64,000 nucleotides of DNA from JACOWB01 sp964373665 (GTDB lineage Archaea; Aenigmatarchaeota; Aenigmatarchaeia; CG10238-14; SCSR01): contig CAYJVM010000001.1 in assembly GCA_964373665.1 (NCBI GenBank), positions 109,723 through 173,722 on the forward strand, read 5' to 3'. Positions 1-8,084 of this stretch are shown here, piece after piece. The notes below the pieces were generated by a model that worked only from the letters and a program-made list of their open reading frames with translations, searched no databases and was not told the DNA's origin. The translations under genes and the position numbers were made by a program. Every line of letters begins with the position of its first letter. Position 1 is the first letter of the stretch.

Positions 1-834
1 TATCCAAAGATACACGAATTCGATCCTACAGTAATACTTCTTTTCACGTTCTCAGCTTTTTTCGGCTTTATGCTAGGCGACATCGGCTACGGGCTTTTCC
101 TTCTTGCATTATCGTCCTTTTTATTCGTCAAGCTCAAGGGCGCTATGAAGTCAATATCGTACGTCATGATTTTCTGCTCCTTGTCCGCCATAGTTTTCGG
201 CGCCGTATTCGGCGAGTTCTTCGGCATCGAGATCATACATCCGCTAATACAGAGGGCACATAATGTGCAGACCATGATATTGATATCGGTTATACTAGGC
301 ATGATCCACATAACCGCGGGATTCGCATTGGGCTTTATCACAAAGATGAAAGATCACGGTTTCATGCACGCTCTATTCGAGAAGGGCTCATGGATACTTG
401 TCGAGGTTGCGGCTGTGGCACTGGCGCTAGGAATAATGATGCCTATGCAGCCTCTTGTGTATGCAGGAGGTGCTCTTATGGCAGTGTCTGTCCTTATGCT
501 GCTGAAGGGTGAAGGCATAAAGGGCGTGATAGAACTTCCCGGGCTACTCGCCAATGTGCTCTCCTACATAAGATTGTTCGCCGTCGGACTGGCTTCAGTC
601 TCCCTGGCGATGGTCGTCAATAAATTGGGAGGCTCTATGATGCAGAACGGAGGCCTGTGGATTTTTGCAGCGGCTATGGTCTTCACACTGGGCCATGCAA
701 TCAACATCGCTCTTGGAGCCATCGGTCCGTTCCTTCAGACGCTCCGTCTTCACTATTTCGAGTTCTTCGCCAAGTTCATCGAGGGTGGAGGCAGTCCTTA
801 TATCCCTTTTGGGAAAATAAAGAAATGGAGGTAG
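1..834 (+). CDS. atpI: A/V-type ATP synthase subunit I, C-terminal part (cut by window start)
   Basis: This is the membrane half of subunit I (the a-subunit homologue), which forms the ion half-channels next to the K ring. The frame is open from base 1, and the first residues read into the family hallmark FFGFMLGDIGYGL near residues 20-33, so the gene starts before the window; the ATG at 70 is internal. Several hydrophobic helices follow, and a segment with LSYIRLFAVGLAS near residues 190-205 contains the conserved channel arginine region. The gene ends 7 nt before subunit K and heads the visible operon I-K-E-C-F-A-B-D. Confidence 0.95.
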   Translation, partial: YPKIHEFDPTVILLFTFSAFFGFMLGDIGYGLFLLALSSFLFVKLKGAMKSISYVMIFCSLSAIVFGAVFGEFFGIEIIHPLIQRAHNVQTMILISVILGMIHITAGFALGFITKMKDHGFMHALFEKGSWILVEVAAVALALGIMMPMQPLVYAGGALMAVSVLMLLKGEGIKGVIELPGLLANVLSYIRLFAVGLASVSLAMVVNKLGGSMMQNGGLWIFAAAMVFTLGHAINIALGAIGPFLQTLRLHYFEFFAKFIEGGGSPYIPFGKIKKWR

Positions 835-841
835 ATAGCAA

Positions 842-1069
842 ATGGTTGAAGTAAACACAGGCCTTATAGCAATTGGGGCTGGCCTAGCCATAGGACTATC
901 GGCGCTCGGTGCAGGCATCGCAGAAAAGGATATAGGCGCGGCTGCAGTGGGGGCAAGTGCAGAGAAGGAGGGCTTTTTCGCAAAGGGCCTTATCATGACT
1001 GTGCTTCCAGAGACGCTGGTAATCTTCGGGCTGGTAGTTGCCATACTCATACTGGGAATGGCCGAGTAA
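842..1069 (+). CDS. atpK: A/V-type ATP synthase subunit K (proteolipid ring)
   Basis: This 75-residue two-helix hairpin forms the rotor ring. Helix 1 is glycine rich (about residues 7-27), a polar loop follows, and helix 2 carries the ion-carrying carboxylate in LPET (Glu57). Length and layout are those of a single-hairpin archaeal proteolipid. Whether it carries protons or sodium cannot be settled by eye. It lies between subunits I and E in the ATPase operon. Confidence 0.95.
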   Translation: MVEVNTGLIAIGAGLAIGLSALGAGIAEKDIGAAAVGASAEKEGFFAKGLIMTVLPETLVIFGLVVAILILGMAE

Positions 1070-1088
1070 ATTCATGCAAGGTGGAAGA

Positions 1089-1643
1089 TTGGCACTGGAA
1101 GACGTGATAGAAGAGATAGAAAGGCAGACTAGATCCAGTGTGGAGAATGTAATGAAAGAAGCGGAGAAGGAATCAGAAAGAATAAAATCCCAAGCGCAAA
1201 AGGAATCAGAAAAGCGTGCGTCTGAATTCAAGGAGGAAACAAAGCGGATGCTGGAAGAGAGGAACAGCTCCGAGACGCTTGCCGCCAAGGTCAAGCAGAA
1301 GAGGATGATACTTGCTGCGAAGAAGATGGCCGCCGACAGCATCTTCGAAAGCATAAAGCAGAAACTTTCCGCAGTGAGCGAGAAGGAGAAGGAATCTATC
1401 ATCGGACTGCTTGTGGAAAGGGCTAGGAAAGAGTTGCCGGATGCAAAGTACATATACTCCAACCAAGCAGACAAAAAGTCCGCGGAAAAGTCTGGATTGG
1501 AATTCGCAGGTATCATTGACTGCATGGGCGGCGTTATAGTTGAAGACGGCACCAAGTCGGTAAGAGTGAACATGACGTTCGACAGGCTGTTCGAAGAATT
1601 CAAGGAGGGTATAAATGCAGAGATTACAAAGGTTCTCCAGTAG
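1089..1643 (+). CDS. atpE: A/V-type ATP synthase subunit E (peripheral stalk)
   Basis: Subunit E pairs with subunit H to form the peripheral stalk. The N-terminal half is a charged coiled coil rich in Glu, Lys and Ser; the C-terminal half is globular. I prefer the TTG at 1089 because it gives the family-typical N-terminus M-ALEDVIEEI and has a GGTGG ribosome site four bases upstream; an in-frame ATG at 1074 lacks such a site. The 3' end overlaps subunit C by 29 nt, which suggests translational coupling. Confidence 0.9.
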   Translation: MALEDVIEEIERQTRSSVENVMKEAEKESERIKSQAQKESEKRASEFKEETKRMLEERNSSETLAAKVKQKRMILAAKKMAADSIFESIKQKLSAVSEKEKESIIGLLVERARKELPDAKYIYSNQADKKSAEKSGLEFAGIIDCMGGVIVEDGTKSVRVNMTFDRLFEEFKEGINAEITKVLQ

Positions 1644-2535
1644 CGGAACAGGATACGTGTACACTAACACGCGCGTACGCGTGCTCAAGTCCAAGCTTCT
1701 TTCAAGGGACGACATGGAAAAGATAATGAAGATGTCAATCTCCGAAATAGCAAGGTTCCTGCAGGAGAGGGAATACAAAAAAGAGTTCGACGACCTGGGA
1801 AGGGTTCTCTCAGGCACGAATTTGATCGAGTATGCCTTGAACAGGAACATGGAAAACCAGTTCTCTTCAATTCTGAGATTCTCTGTCAGAGGCGCAAGAA
1901 TGGAATTGCATTCATATCTCAAGAGGTTCGATGTCATGAACATCAAGACGGTTTTGCGGGGAAAGATGTCGGGCATAAAGAACGACGCGATACTGAACGA
2001 GCTTATAGTCGCTGGCGAATTGAACAGGCAATTCTTTAGGGAAATTTTAGAAAAGTCAAAGACGTTTGAGGATGCTGTGGAAAGCTTCAAAGGGACGAAA
2101 TATTATCCTGTTTTGAAATCGAACCAAAGCAGCATGCCTAACTTGGAGGATGGGCTGGACAGGCTCTATTACGGAAAGCTTCTGCAGAATGTAAGCAAGC
2201 CACTCGCGGAATTTATAAAATACGAGATAACGGCGAAGAACATTGCTTTGGGAGCAAGGGCGAGAAGGCATGGCGTGGAGTTCAAGCCGTTGAAAGGCGG
2301 GAGAAAGATAGCTGAAGAATCAATTGACTCGGTAGAACTGCGCACGAGACTCAGGAAGGATTTCATCCAAAGGGCGTTGAAAATTGTCAGCATGTTTTCT
2401 CGCGACATCATGCCGGTTGTCGCATATTTCATAGCAAAGGAGAACGAGATCAGCAACATCAGGATTGTCGTAAGGGGGAAGAAGGCTGGTTTGGAAGAGT
2501 TTGCGATAAGGCGGCAATTGGTGGTGGGTGGTTGA
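1615..2535 (+). CDS. atpC: A/V-type ATP synthase subunit C (central stalk, d-like)
   Basis: This 306-residue helical protein connects the rotor shaft (D/F) to the K ring. It shows the family N-terminus with GYVYTNTRVRVLKSKLL and the repeated helical bundle. A strong AAGGAGGG ribosome site precedes the ATG. The start lies inside the end of subunit E, and the stop is just before subunit F, so translation is tightly coupled. Confidence 0.93.
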   Translation: MQRLQRFSSSGTGYVYTNTRVRVLKSKLLSRDDMEKIMKMSISEIARFLQEREYKKEFDDLGRVLSGTNLIEYALNRNMENQFSSILRFSVRGARMELHSYLKRFDVMNIKTVLRGKMSGIKNDAILNELIVAGELNRQFFREILEKSKTFEDAVESFKGTKYYPVLKSNQSSMPNLEDGLDRLYYGKLLQNVSKPLAEFIKYEITAKNIALGARARRHGVEFKPLKGGRKIAEESIDSVELRTRLRKDFIQRALKIVSMFSRDIMPVVAYFIAKENEISNIRIVVRGKKAGLEEFAIRRQLVVGG

Positions 2536-2536
2536 G

Positions 2537-2851
2537 ATGGAGATAGCTGTTGTTGGGGACGACGATTTCACAGCCGGCTTTATGTTAGCCGGCGTCAGGC
2601 GCCATTACGAGCCTGGCGAAAACATAAACCAGACGATGGAGGAGATTATGAAAACCAAGGAAATAGGAATCGTCATCATGGAAGAAAAAGATTATAATAT
2701 CATCAATCCCAAGTTAAAAGAGGTCTTGGAAAACAAGGCGCAGCCGGTCATTGTGCCTTTGGCAAAAGAAGGAAAGGGGGACGACTTGAGGAAATACATC
2801 AAGAGGACTTTAGGTGTTGATCTATGGCAGAAGGAAAAATCTACAGAATAA
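2537..2851 (+). CDS. atpF: A/V-type ATP synthase subunit F
   Basis: Subunit F is a small Rossmann-like central-stalk subunit. The ATG at 2537 gives MEIAVVGDDDFTAGFMLAG, which is the family N-terminus, and sits behind a GGTGGTGGGTGG-rich ribosome site at the end of subunit C. A slightly longer form from the GTG at 2528 is possible. The predicted 104 residues match the usual length of about 100. The end overlaps the start of subunit A by 28 nt. Confidence 0.92.
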   Translation: MEIAVVGDDDFTAGFMLAGVRRHYEPGENINQTMEEIMKTKEIGIVIMEEKDYNIINPKLKEVLENKAQPVIVPLAKEGKGDDLRKYIKRTLGVDLWQKEKSTE

Positions 2852-4578
2852 GCGGGCCAGTTGTTATCGCGGAAGGACTTGATGCGAGGATGTACGAAGT
2901 TGTCAAAGTAGGCGACATAGGATTGATAGGCGAGGTGGTGCAGATAAACGACAACCGCTATACGATCCAAGTTTATGAGGACACGACTGGGCTAAAGCCG
3001 GGCGAGAAGGTCGTGTCGACTGGAGCGCCACTGTCGGTTGAGCTGGGCCCAGGAATTTTAACAACAATTTATGACGGTATACAAAGACCGCTGTCAAAAA
3101 TAAGGGACGCTTCCGGAGATTTCATTCAAAGAGGCATTCAAATATCTCGTTTGGACGAGAAGAAGAAATGGAAATTCACGCCTAAAGTCAAGACCGGCAT
3201 GGAAGCCAACGGCGGGGATGTCCTAGGCACTGTGCAGGAAACGAAAACGATCGAGCACAAGATACTGGTGCCACCGAACACTAAAGGAAAAATAAAGAAC
3301 ATAAATGCAGGCAGTTATACGATACGCGAACCGATTGGAGAGCTTGACGACGGGACCAAGCTTTATCTGTCGCACAAATGGCCGGTGAGAATTCCAAGGC
3401 CTTACACGGAAAAATTAAAGCCGGAGATACCATTGACGACAGGTCAGAGGATAATCGACACATTCTTCCCCATAATTAAAGGAGGAACGGCGGCGGTTCC
3501 GGGACCGTTCGGTTCAGGAAAGTCTGTAATACAACATCAAATTGCTAAATGGAGCGATGCCGAGATTGTTGTTTACATTGGCTGTGGTGAAAGGGGGAAT
3601 GAAATGACCGACGTGCTGGACGAGTTCCCGCATTTGATTGATGTAAGGACAGGAATGCCGTTGATGGAAAGAACAGTATTGATTGCGAACACATCCAACA
3701 TGCCTGTCGCAGCGCGCGAGGCGTCTGTTTACACAGGCATGACGATTGCAGAATATTTCAGAGACCAGGGGTTCGACGTCTCTCTTATGGCGGATTCGAC
3801 AAGCAGGTGGGCAGAGGCGATGAGGGAGATTTCCAGCAGGCTGGAGGAAATGCCGGGAGAAGAGGGATATCCAGCATATCTAGCATCTAGATTATCAGAA
3901 TTTTATGAACGGTCAGGCAGAGTGAGTTGCCTTGGATCTGATTCCGAAAGGACAGGATCTGTGACAGCAATCGGCGCAGTCTCACCGCCAGGCGGGGATT
4001 TCTCCGAGCCTGTAACGCAGAACACACTAAGGCTTGTAAAAGTTTTCTGGGCACTTGACGCCAAGCTTGCGCAGAGGCGACACTTCCCGTCAATCAACTG
4101 GCTGGAATCATACAGCCTTTATGTCGAAAGTATCTCTCCATGGGCATCAAAGAACATAGCCAGCGATTGGATGGAGTTGAGGGCAAAGGCGTTGGACATT
4201 CTATACAGGGAAGCGTCATTGCAGGAAGTCGTCCAACTCGTAGGCGCAGATGCGTTGCCTGAGAAGGAGAGGATAATTTTGGAAGTCGCGCGCGTGATTA
4301 GGGAAGGCTTTCTACAGCAGAGCGCTTTTCACGAAATCGACAGTTATTGCAGCATGAAAAAGCAGCACGAGATGCTCAAGGCGATAATAAAGTTTTACGA
4401 GACAGCGCAGCAGGCTACTGACAAGGGCGTTCCTGCGAATTCGATAGTTAACATGAACAGCAAAACAAATATCTCCAAGCTCGGATTCATACACGAGGAA
4501 CATTTCGATGAGGACATGAAGAAAATAATCAAGGGCATGGACCAGGAGTTTGAAAGGCTGGTAGGTGGAGTGGGATGA
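2824..4578 (+). CDS. atpA: A/V-type ATP synthase subunit A (catalytic)
   Basis: This is the catalytic nucleotide-binding subunit of the A1/V1 head, 584 residues as usual for the family. It has the N-terminal beta barrel (GPVVIAEGLDARMYEVVKVG), the A-specific non-homologous insert, and the P-loop GPFGSGKS near residues 228-235. The GERGNEMTD segment follows. It shows no intein or frameshift. It overlaps both neighbours (F by 28 nt, B by the ATGA at 4575). Confidence 0.98.
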   Translation: MAEGKIYRISGPVVIAEGLDARMYEVVKVGDIGLIGEVVQINDNRYTIQVYEDTTGLKPGEKVVSTGAPLSVELGPGILTTIYDGIQRPLSKIRDASGDFIQRGIQISRLDEKKKWKFTPKVKTGMEANGGDVLGTVQETKTIEHKILVPPNTKGKIKNINAGSYTIREPIGELDDGTKLYLSHKWPVRIPRPYTEKLKPEIPLTTGQRIIDTFFPIIKGGTAAVPGPFGSGKSVIQHQIAKWSDAEIVVYIGCGERGNEMTDVLDEFPHLIDVRTGMPLMERTVLIANTSNMPVAAREASVYTGMTIAEYFRDQGFDVSLMADSTSRWAEAMREISSRLEEMPGEEGYPAYLASRLSEFYERSGRVSCLGSDSERTGSVTAIGAVSPPGGDFSEPVTQNTLRLVKVFWALDAKLAQRRHFPSINWLESYSLYVESISPWASKNIASDWMELRAKALDILYREASLQEVVQLVGADALPEKERIILEVARVIREGFLQQSAFHEIDSYCSMKKQHEMLKAIIKFYETAQQATDKGVPANSIVNMNSKTNISKLGFIHEEHFDEDMKKIIKGMDQEFERLVGGVG

Positions 4579-5957
4579 AGGAATACAGGACAATAAGGCA
4601 GGTCGCGGGACCATTGCTGTTTGTTGAAAAGACACATGAAGTCGGTTATGGGGAGCTCGTGGAGATAGAGACAGGCCACGGCCAGATGAAGACAGGACAG
4701 GTGATAGACACGTCGAATGATGTTGTTGTCGTGCAGGTCTTCGAAGGCACCAGCAACATCGATAGGAAGAGCGTCGTAAGGTTCAGCGGAAAGACAATAA
4801 AGCTTAAATGCAGTCCCGACATGCTCGGCAGGATATTCAACAGCCTCGGCAAACCATTGGACGGCGGCACTGAAATAATTCCGGAAAAGTACATTGACAT
4901 CAATGGCGAGTCGATCAATCCTTATTCGCGCGACGTTCCGAAGAAATTTTTGCAGGTCGGAATATCGTCGATAGACGGCATGAACACTTTGGTCGTAGGA
5001 CAAAAGCTCCCGATATTCTCCCTTGCAGGCCTGCCGCACAATGAGATAGCGCTGCAGGTGGCTAGGCAGGCAAAGATAGGGAAAAACTTTGCAGTGGTTT
5101 TCGCCGCAATCGGGATCACGAACGAAGAGTCGCGCCAGTTCATGGAAGAGTTTGAGAGGACTGGAGCATTGGAAAGATCTGCAGTATTCCTGAATCTTGC
5201 AAGCGACCCGGCGATTGAGAGGCTGATAACGCCACGATCTGCATTGACTGCGGCGGAGTATCTTGCGTTCGAGAAAGGATATGACGTCCTTGTAATCATG
5301 ACTGACATGACAAATTATGCGGAAGCCCTGCGTGAGATAGGCGCAGCTAGGGAGGAAGTTCCTGGCAGAAGAGGGTATCCAGGATATATGTATACGGATC
5401 TTGCGCAGCTGTTCGAAAGGGCGGGAGTAATTAAAGGAAAGAAAGGCTCATTGACGCAGTTCTCCATCTTGTCTATGCCGAGCGGCGACATTACTCATCC
5501 AGTGCCCGACCTCACAGGATATATCACGGAAGGGCAAATAGTCCTGTCGAAGGAACTGCATGCAATGGGAATATATCCGCCTATAGACGTATTGCCGAGC
5601 CTCAGCAGGCTCATGCACAAAGGCATAGGAAAGGACAACACAAGGGACGACCACAGAGCAGTGAGCAACCAGCTTTATGCAGGATATGCTGAGGGCAGGA
5701 GCCTGAGAAGCCTTGCGGCAATCGTCGGCAAGGAGGCGCTGACAGACAGGGACAGGATGTATCTGAAATTCGCGGACGAGTTTGAGAATAATTTTATTAG
5801 GCAAGGTAAGTTCGACGACAGGAACATAAAGTATACGCTGGATCTGGCATGGAAATTACTATCCATACTTCCGAAGAGCGAGCTCACAAAGATAGATGAT
5901 GAGTTGATCGAGAAATATGAGAAGGAACTCGGCCTAAAGTTCGCTGTATTAAGTTGA
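4575..5957 (+). CDS. atpB: A/V-type ATP synthase subunit B (regulatory)
   Basis: This is the non-catalytic nucleotide-binding subunit alternating with A in the head, 460 residues. It lacks a P-loop, and instead has the B-subunit signature IFSLAGLPHNEIALQVARQA near residues 145-165. The segment YPGYMYTDLAQLFERAG and the helical C-terminal domain are present. The start codon overlaps the stop of subunit A (ATGA), and subunit D begins 4 nt after its stop. Confidence 0.98.
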   Translation: MKEYRTIRQVAGPLLFVEKTHEVGYGELVEIETGHGQMKTGQVIDTSNDVVVVQVFEGTSNIDRKSVVRFSGKTIKLKCSPDMLGRIFNSLGKPLDGGTEIIPEKYIDINGESINPYSRDVPKKFLQVGISSIDGMNTLVVGQKLPIFSLAGLPHNEIALQVARQAKIGKNFAVVFAAIGITNEESRQFMEEFERTGALERSAVFLNLASDPAIERLITPRSALTAAEYLAFEKGYDVLVIMTDMTNYAEALREIGAAREEVPGRRGYPGYMYTDLAQLFERAGVIKGKKGSLTQFSILSMPSGDITHPVPDLTGYITEGQIVLSKELHAMGIYPPIDVLPSLSRLMHKGIGKDNTRDDHRAVSNQLYAGYAEGRSLRSLAAIVGKEALTDRDRMYLKFADEFENNFIRQGKFDDRNIKYTLDLAWKLLSILPKSELTKIDDELIEKYEKELGLKFAVLS

Positions 5958-5961
5958 TATA

Positions 5962-6597
5962 ATGCCTGCAGTAAAGCCGTCAAGGTCGGAATTGCTGAAT
6001 CTGAAGAACAGGCTCAAGCTCGCATTCTCAGGCTACAATGTCCTGAAGAAAAAGCGCGACAGCTTGATTCGAGAGTTTTTTGTTCTTCTGCGCGGCGCAA
6101 GCTTTTCCAGTACTGAATTGGAGTCAGAGTATGTCAAGGCGCTTGAAGCAATCAACATGGCCCGCGCGATAGATGGAACGCAGACGATAAGGGCGGTGTC
6201 ATTCGCGCCGAAGAAGCCGATTAATCTACAAGTTGAATCGAAGAGGATAATGAACGTCGCAGTGCCGAAAATAAGCTTTGACAGATCCGCGCAACAGTTC
6301 TATGACAGGGGCTATGGCATCATAGGCACTTCCGGATACATAGATGATGCGTACGAATCTTATGAGAATGTTATCAGGAAAGTGTTGCAGGTGGCTGAGA
6401 CGGAGATAGCCATGAGGAAGCTGCTTGTGGAGATTGACAGGACTAAGAGGAAGGTTAATTCTCTGGAGTTCAAGATCATACCGGATATAGAGGAAGGGAT
6501 AAAAGAAGTAAGGCAGAGGCTGGAAGAGATGGAGAGGGAGAATATTTTCAGGCTCAAAAGGTTCAAGTCGAAGAAGGAAAGGCAAGCCCAGAATTAA
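5962..6597 (+). CDS. atpD: A/V-type ATP synthase subunit D (central rotor shaft)
   Basis: Subunit D forms the coiled-coil axle that turns inside the A3B3 head. The 211-residue protein starts with the family pattern KPSRSELLNLKNRLKLA. It has long N- and C-terminal helices, with ALNA-like charged ends and EFKIIPDIEEGIKEVRQRL near residue 180. It is the last gene of the operon; the next gene is preceded by its own TATA-like element. Confidence 0.96.
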   Translation: MPAVKPSRSELLNLKNRLKLAFSGYNVLKKKRDSLIREFFVLLRGASFSSTELESEYVKALEAINMARAIDGTQTIRAVSFAPKKPINLQVESKRIMNVAVPKISFDRSAQQFYDRGYGIIGTSGYIDDAYESYENVIRKVLQVAETEIAMRKLLVEIDRTKRKVNSLEFKIIPDIEEGIKEVRQRLEEMERENIFRLKRFKSKKERQAQN

Positions 6598-6647
6598 GAC
6601 CAAACTTTATAATCCAGCAAGCCTAAATAAACACAGGAGGTATTGAT

Positions 6648-6710
6648 ATGTGCACTTCATGCGCAACTCATGCAGGCAAGATGGGAAAGAGAGACAAGAA
6701 GAAGATGTAA
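6648..6710 (+). CDS. 20-residue Cys-containing basic micropeptide
   Basis: I do not recognise this as a named family. The ATG at 6648 follows a near-perfect AGGAGGT ribosome site (6636-6642) at good spacing, and a TTTATAAT TATA-like element lies at about 6606. The short frame reads MCTSCATHAGKMGKRDKKKM and is followed at once by a run of seven T (6711-6717), a typical archaeal terminator. One CxxC pair sits at the N-terminus and a strongly basic tail at the C-terminus. The complete expression cassette around such a short frame is the main support. A regulatory or metal-binding peptide is a guess. Confidence 0.55.
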   Translation: MCTSCATHAGKMGKRDKKKM

Positions 6711-6851
6711 TTTTTTTGCATACGCAGGAAATTTTATGCCATAAATAAGGGCTTGAATTATTGTAAAATATCCAGCAAGTCCATACAATGAAACCGTCAT
6801 TACAAGCCAGATTAGTTTTAATAAAACAGACTACCTAATTCAATCAACCAT

Positions 6852-6937
6852 GCAGGGGTCGGATAGCCTGGTCAATTCCGCCAGCTTGAGGTGCTGGTCT
6901 CTTAGTGAGTACGAGAGTTCGAATCTCTCCCTCTGCA
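6852..6937 (+). tRNA. tRNA-Leu(GAG)
   Basis: This is a class II tRNA of 86 nt with no intron. The acceptor stem GCAGGGG pairs with CCCTCTGC (one G-T) and the discriminator is A6937. The anticodon loop TTGAGGT gives GAG between paired stems. A long variable arm lies at about 6897-6912, and the T-arm carries GTTCGAATC. CCA is not encoded. A 13-bp copy of its T-arm region recurs at 7424-7436, beyond the Doc gene. Confidence 0.93.
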
Positions 6938-6968
6938 CAGCTTTCTTAACAGTTAACCAAAGAATAAT

Positions 6969-7325
6969 ATGCTCAAAACGGAAGAATTAGTAGAAGCGCA
7001 TGATAAAATAATTGAAGAAAGTGGGGGTCATAGTGGAGTTTTGAATTTAGGAAATTTAGATTTTATAGTATCACAAATTAATACAACTAAAGACATTTAT
7101 ACAAAAACTGCAAGAGCTTTGTACGGAATAATAAAAACGCATCCTTTTGTTGATGGTAATAAAAGAACAGCAATTGCTGTATCAGAATCCCTCTTACGAG
7201 AGAACGGTCTGAAGTATAAAGCAAGCGATGAAGATTTATGGGACATCGTGCACAATATTAATAAAGAAGAAATGACATTTGTTAAAGTGTTGAATTGGGT
7301 TAAAAGTAAGGCAGACAAAATATGA
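6969..7325 (+). CDS. doc: Doc-like Fic-fold toxin
   Basis: Doc toxins are short Fic-domain kinases that phosphorylate EF-Tu and stop translation. The 118-residue protein carries the motif HPFVDGNKRTA at about residues 58-68, with the catalytic histidine and the Lys typical of Doc (DGNK rather than the DGNG of AMPylating Fic proteins). The length fits Doc. No Phd gene lies upstream; instead a 32-residue ORF overlaps the stop codon by ATGA. The start at 6969 is only 31 nt after tRNA-Leu, so it may depend on the tRNA promoter or a weak one of its own. Confidence 0.85.
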   Translation: MLKTEELVEAHDKIIEESGGHSGVLNLGNLDFIVSQINTTKDIYTKTARALYGIIKTHPFVDGNKRTAIAVSESLLRENGLKYKASDEDLWDIVHNINKEEMTFVKVLNWVKSKADKI

Positions 7326-7420
7326 CAACATTAGATTATGTTAAGCAAACGTTGAAGGAAAGAAAGGAGTTGTTTAGAAAACTTGCTAATGAAGACAAAT
7401 ACCTATTTAAGAAGGGCTAA
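7322..7420 (+). CDS. 32-residue mini-protein coupled to Doc
   Basis: The ATG overlaps the doc stop codon (ATGA at 7322-7325). The predicted peptide is helical and charged and ends with RKLANEDKYLFKKG. Its second half matches the 37-residue product at 13980-14093, which ends RKLAEEHKYLKK, so two copies of a mini-protein family appear in this window. Position suggests an antitoxin fragment or a Doc partner, but I do not recognise a Phd sequence. It is very short, and coding status rests on the coupling and on the second copy. Confidence 0.5.
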   Translation: MTTLDYVKQTLKERKELFRKLANEDKYLFKKG

Positions 7421-7423
7421 TTT

Positions 7424-7448
7424 AGTTCGAATCTCTTCACCCGCTCCA
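7424..7448 (+). repeat. Partial tRNA 3'-end-like sequence
   Basis: Thirteen bases repeat the T-arm of tRNA-Leu(GAG), and the segment ends in CACCCGCTCCA, resembling an acceptor strand plus CCA. The 5' side of a T-stem that would pair is missing. It could be the far attachment site of a former insertion or a tRNA pseudogene tail. Confidence 0.4.
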
Positions 7449-7460
7449 TGACATTCAAGC

Positions 7461-8081
7461 TTATTTCTTTGGTAGCCATGGCCAGGGAAGTTTATGAGCA
7501 CGCAACTCCACACCACCTGGTTTTGGTGCCCGTAATCCTTTAATATCAAATTCATGCACTAGGTTGTAGCGGATATATAATTCATTAGCGTCCGTTAAAT
7601 TCTCAAAACCTCCAATATCATCGATTTCTTCTTTCCATCTTTTTCGATATATATTTCTATCTACGTAAGTATTAATTTCTGTCTCGGTGTCTTTCTTTCT
7701 AGGGATCTAAGTTATTGCATCAAATTCCCATTCACGCATAGTTTTTCCTAAAAACTTCCAAACTTCCCATCGATTTAACTCTTCCATCATGACCCGAAGC
7801 TCATTTTGTACCCGAGGATATGAGTAGTTAGCGAGATATTCTAGTAGATTAAAAATACGTTGCAGTTCTTTCTTGTTTTTGGCATTAATAAGCTCCTTAA
7901 TATGAGGCTCTAAAACATAGGCAAACATAGCATAATTGCTGACATCAATTTCTCCGGGTTCTAAATCTCTTTGGAGATTTTCCTTATACCTTTTCTTAAT
8001 TGCAGGAATTCGTTGAAGGAACCATTTTGACAAGGTTTGTTGGTGACTAATGTTTTCATATCTACTACCCAGATGGTGCAC
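7461..8081 (-). pseudogene. Hypothetical gene split by an in-frame TAG
   Basis: A 124-codon frame starts at 8081 and stops at TAG 7709-7707. The same frame continues without another stop for 81 codons to TAA at 7461. The second part has no ATG, GTG or TTG near its beginning but looks like coding sequence (for example YIRYNLVHEFDIKGL and WPWLPKK near its end). The first part is helical, with a segment about ELINAKNKKELQRIFNLLEY that recalls the DUF7674 type; this assignment is weak. The simplest reading is a gene inactivated by one amber mutation; readthrough is an alternative. A tested BHB intron across the TAG would create TGA, so splicing does not rescue it. Confidence 0.5.
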
Positions 8082-8084
8082 AAA

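Larger units (their letters stand above)
6938..7436 (+). mobile_element. Possible small tRNA-Leu-targeted island carrying a Doc module
   Basis: The segment between tRNA-Leu and a downstream 13-bp copy of its T-arm (AGTTCGAATCTCT at 6916-6928 and 7424-7436) contains only the Doc gene and the coupled mini-ORF. The second copy runs into CACCCGCTCCA, which looks like a tRNA 3' end ending in CCA but does not match this tRNA's acceptor. No integrase is present. The boundary is an inference from the repeat only. Confidence 0.35.

Noticed and set aside
1206..2571. Long minus-strand frames opposite the ATPase operon
   Set aside because: They mirror the codon pattern of the ATPase genes, have no motifs and would cover several conserved genes.
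7690..7735. A BHB intron removing the TAG in the split gene at 7461-8081
   Set aside because: GGGA pairs with TCCC around the TAG and the predicted intron is 24 nt, but the resulting junction reads TGA, a stop. The inner helix is also weak.
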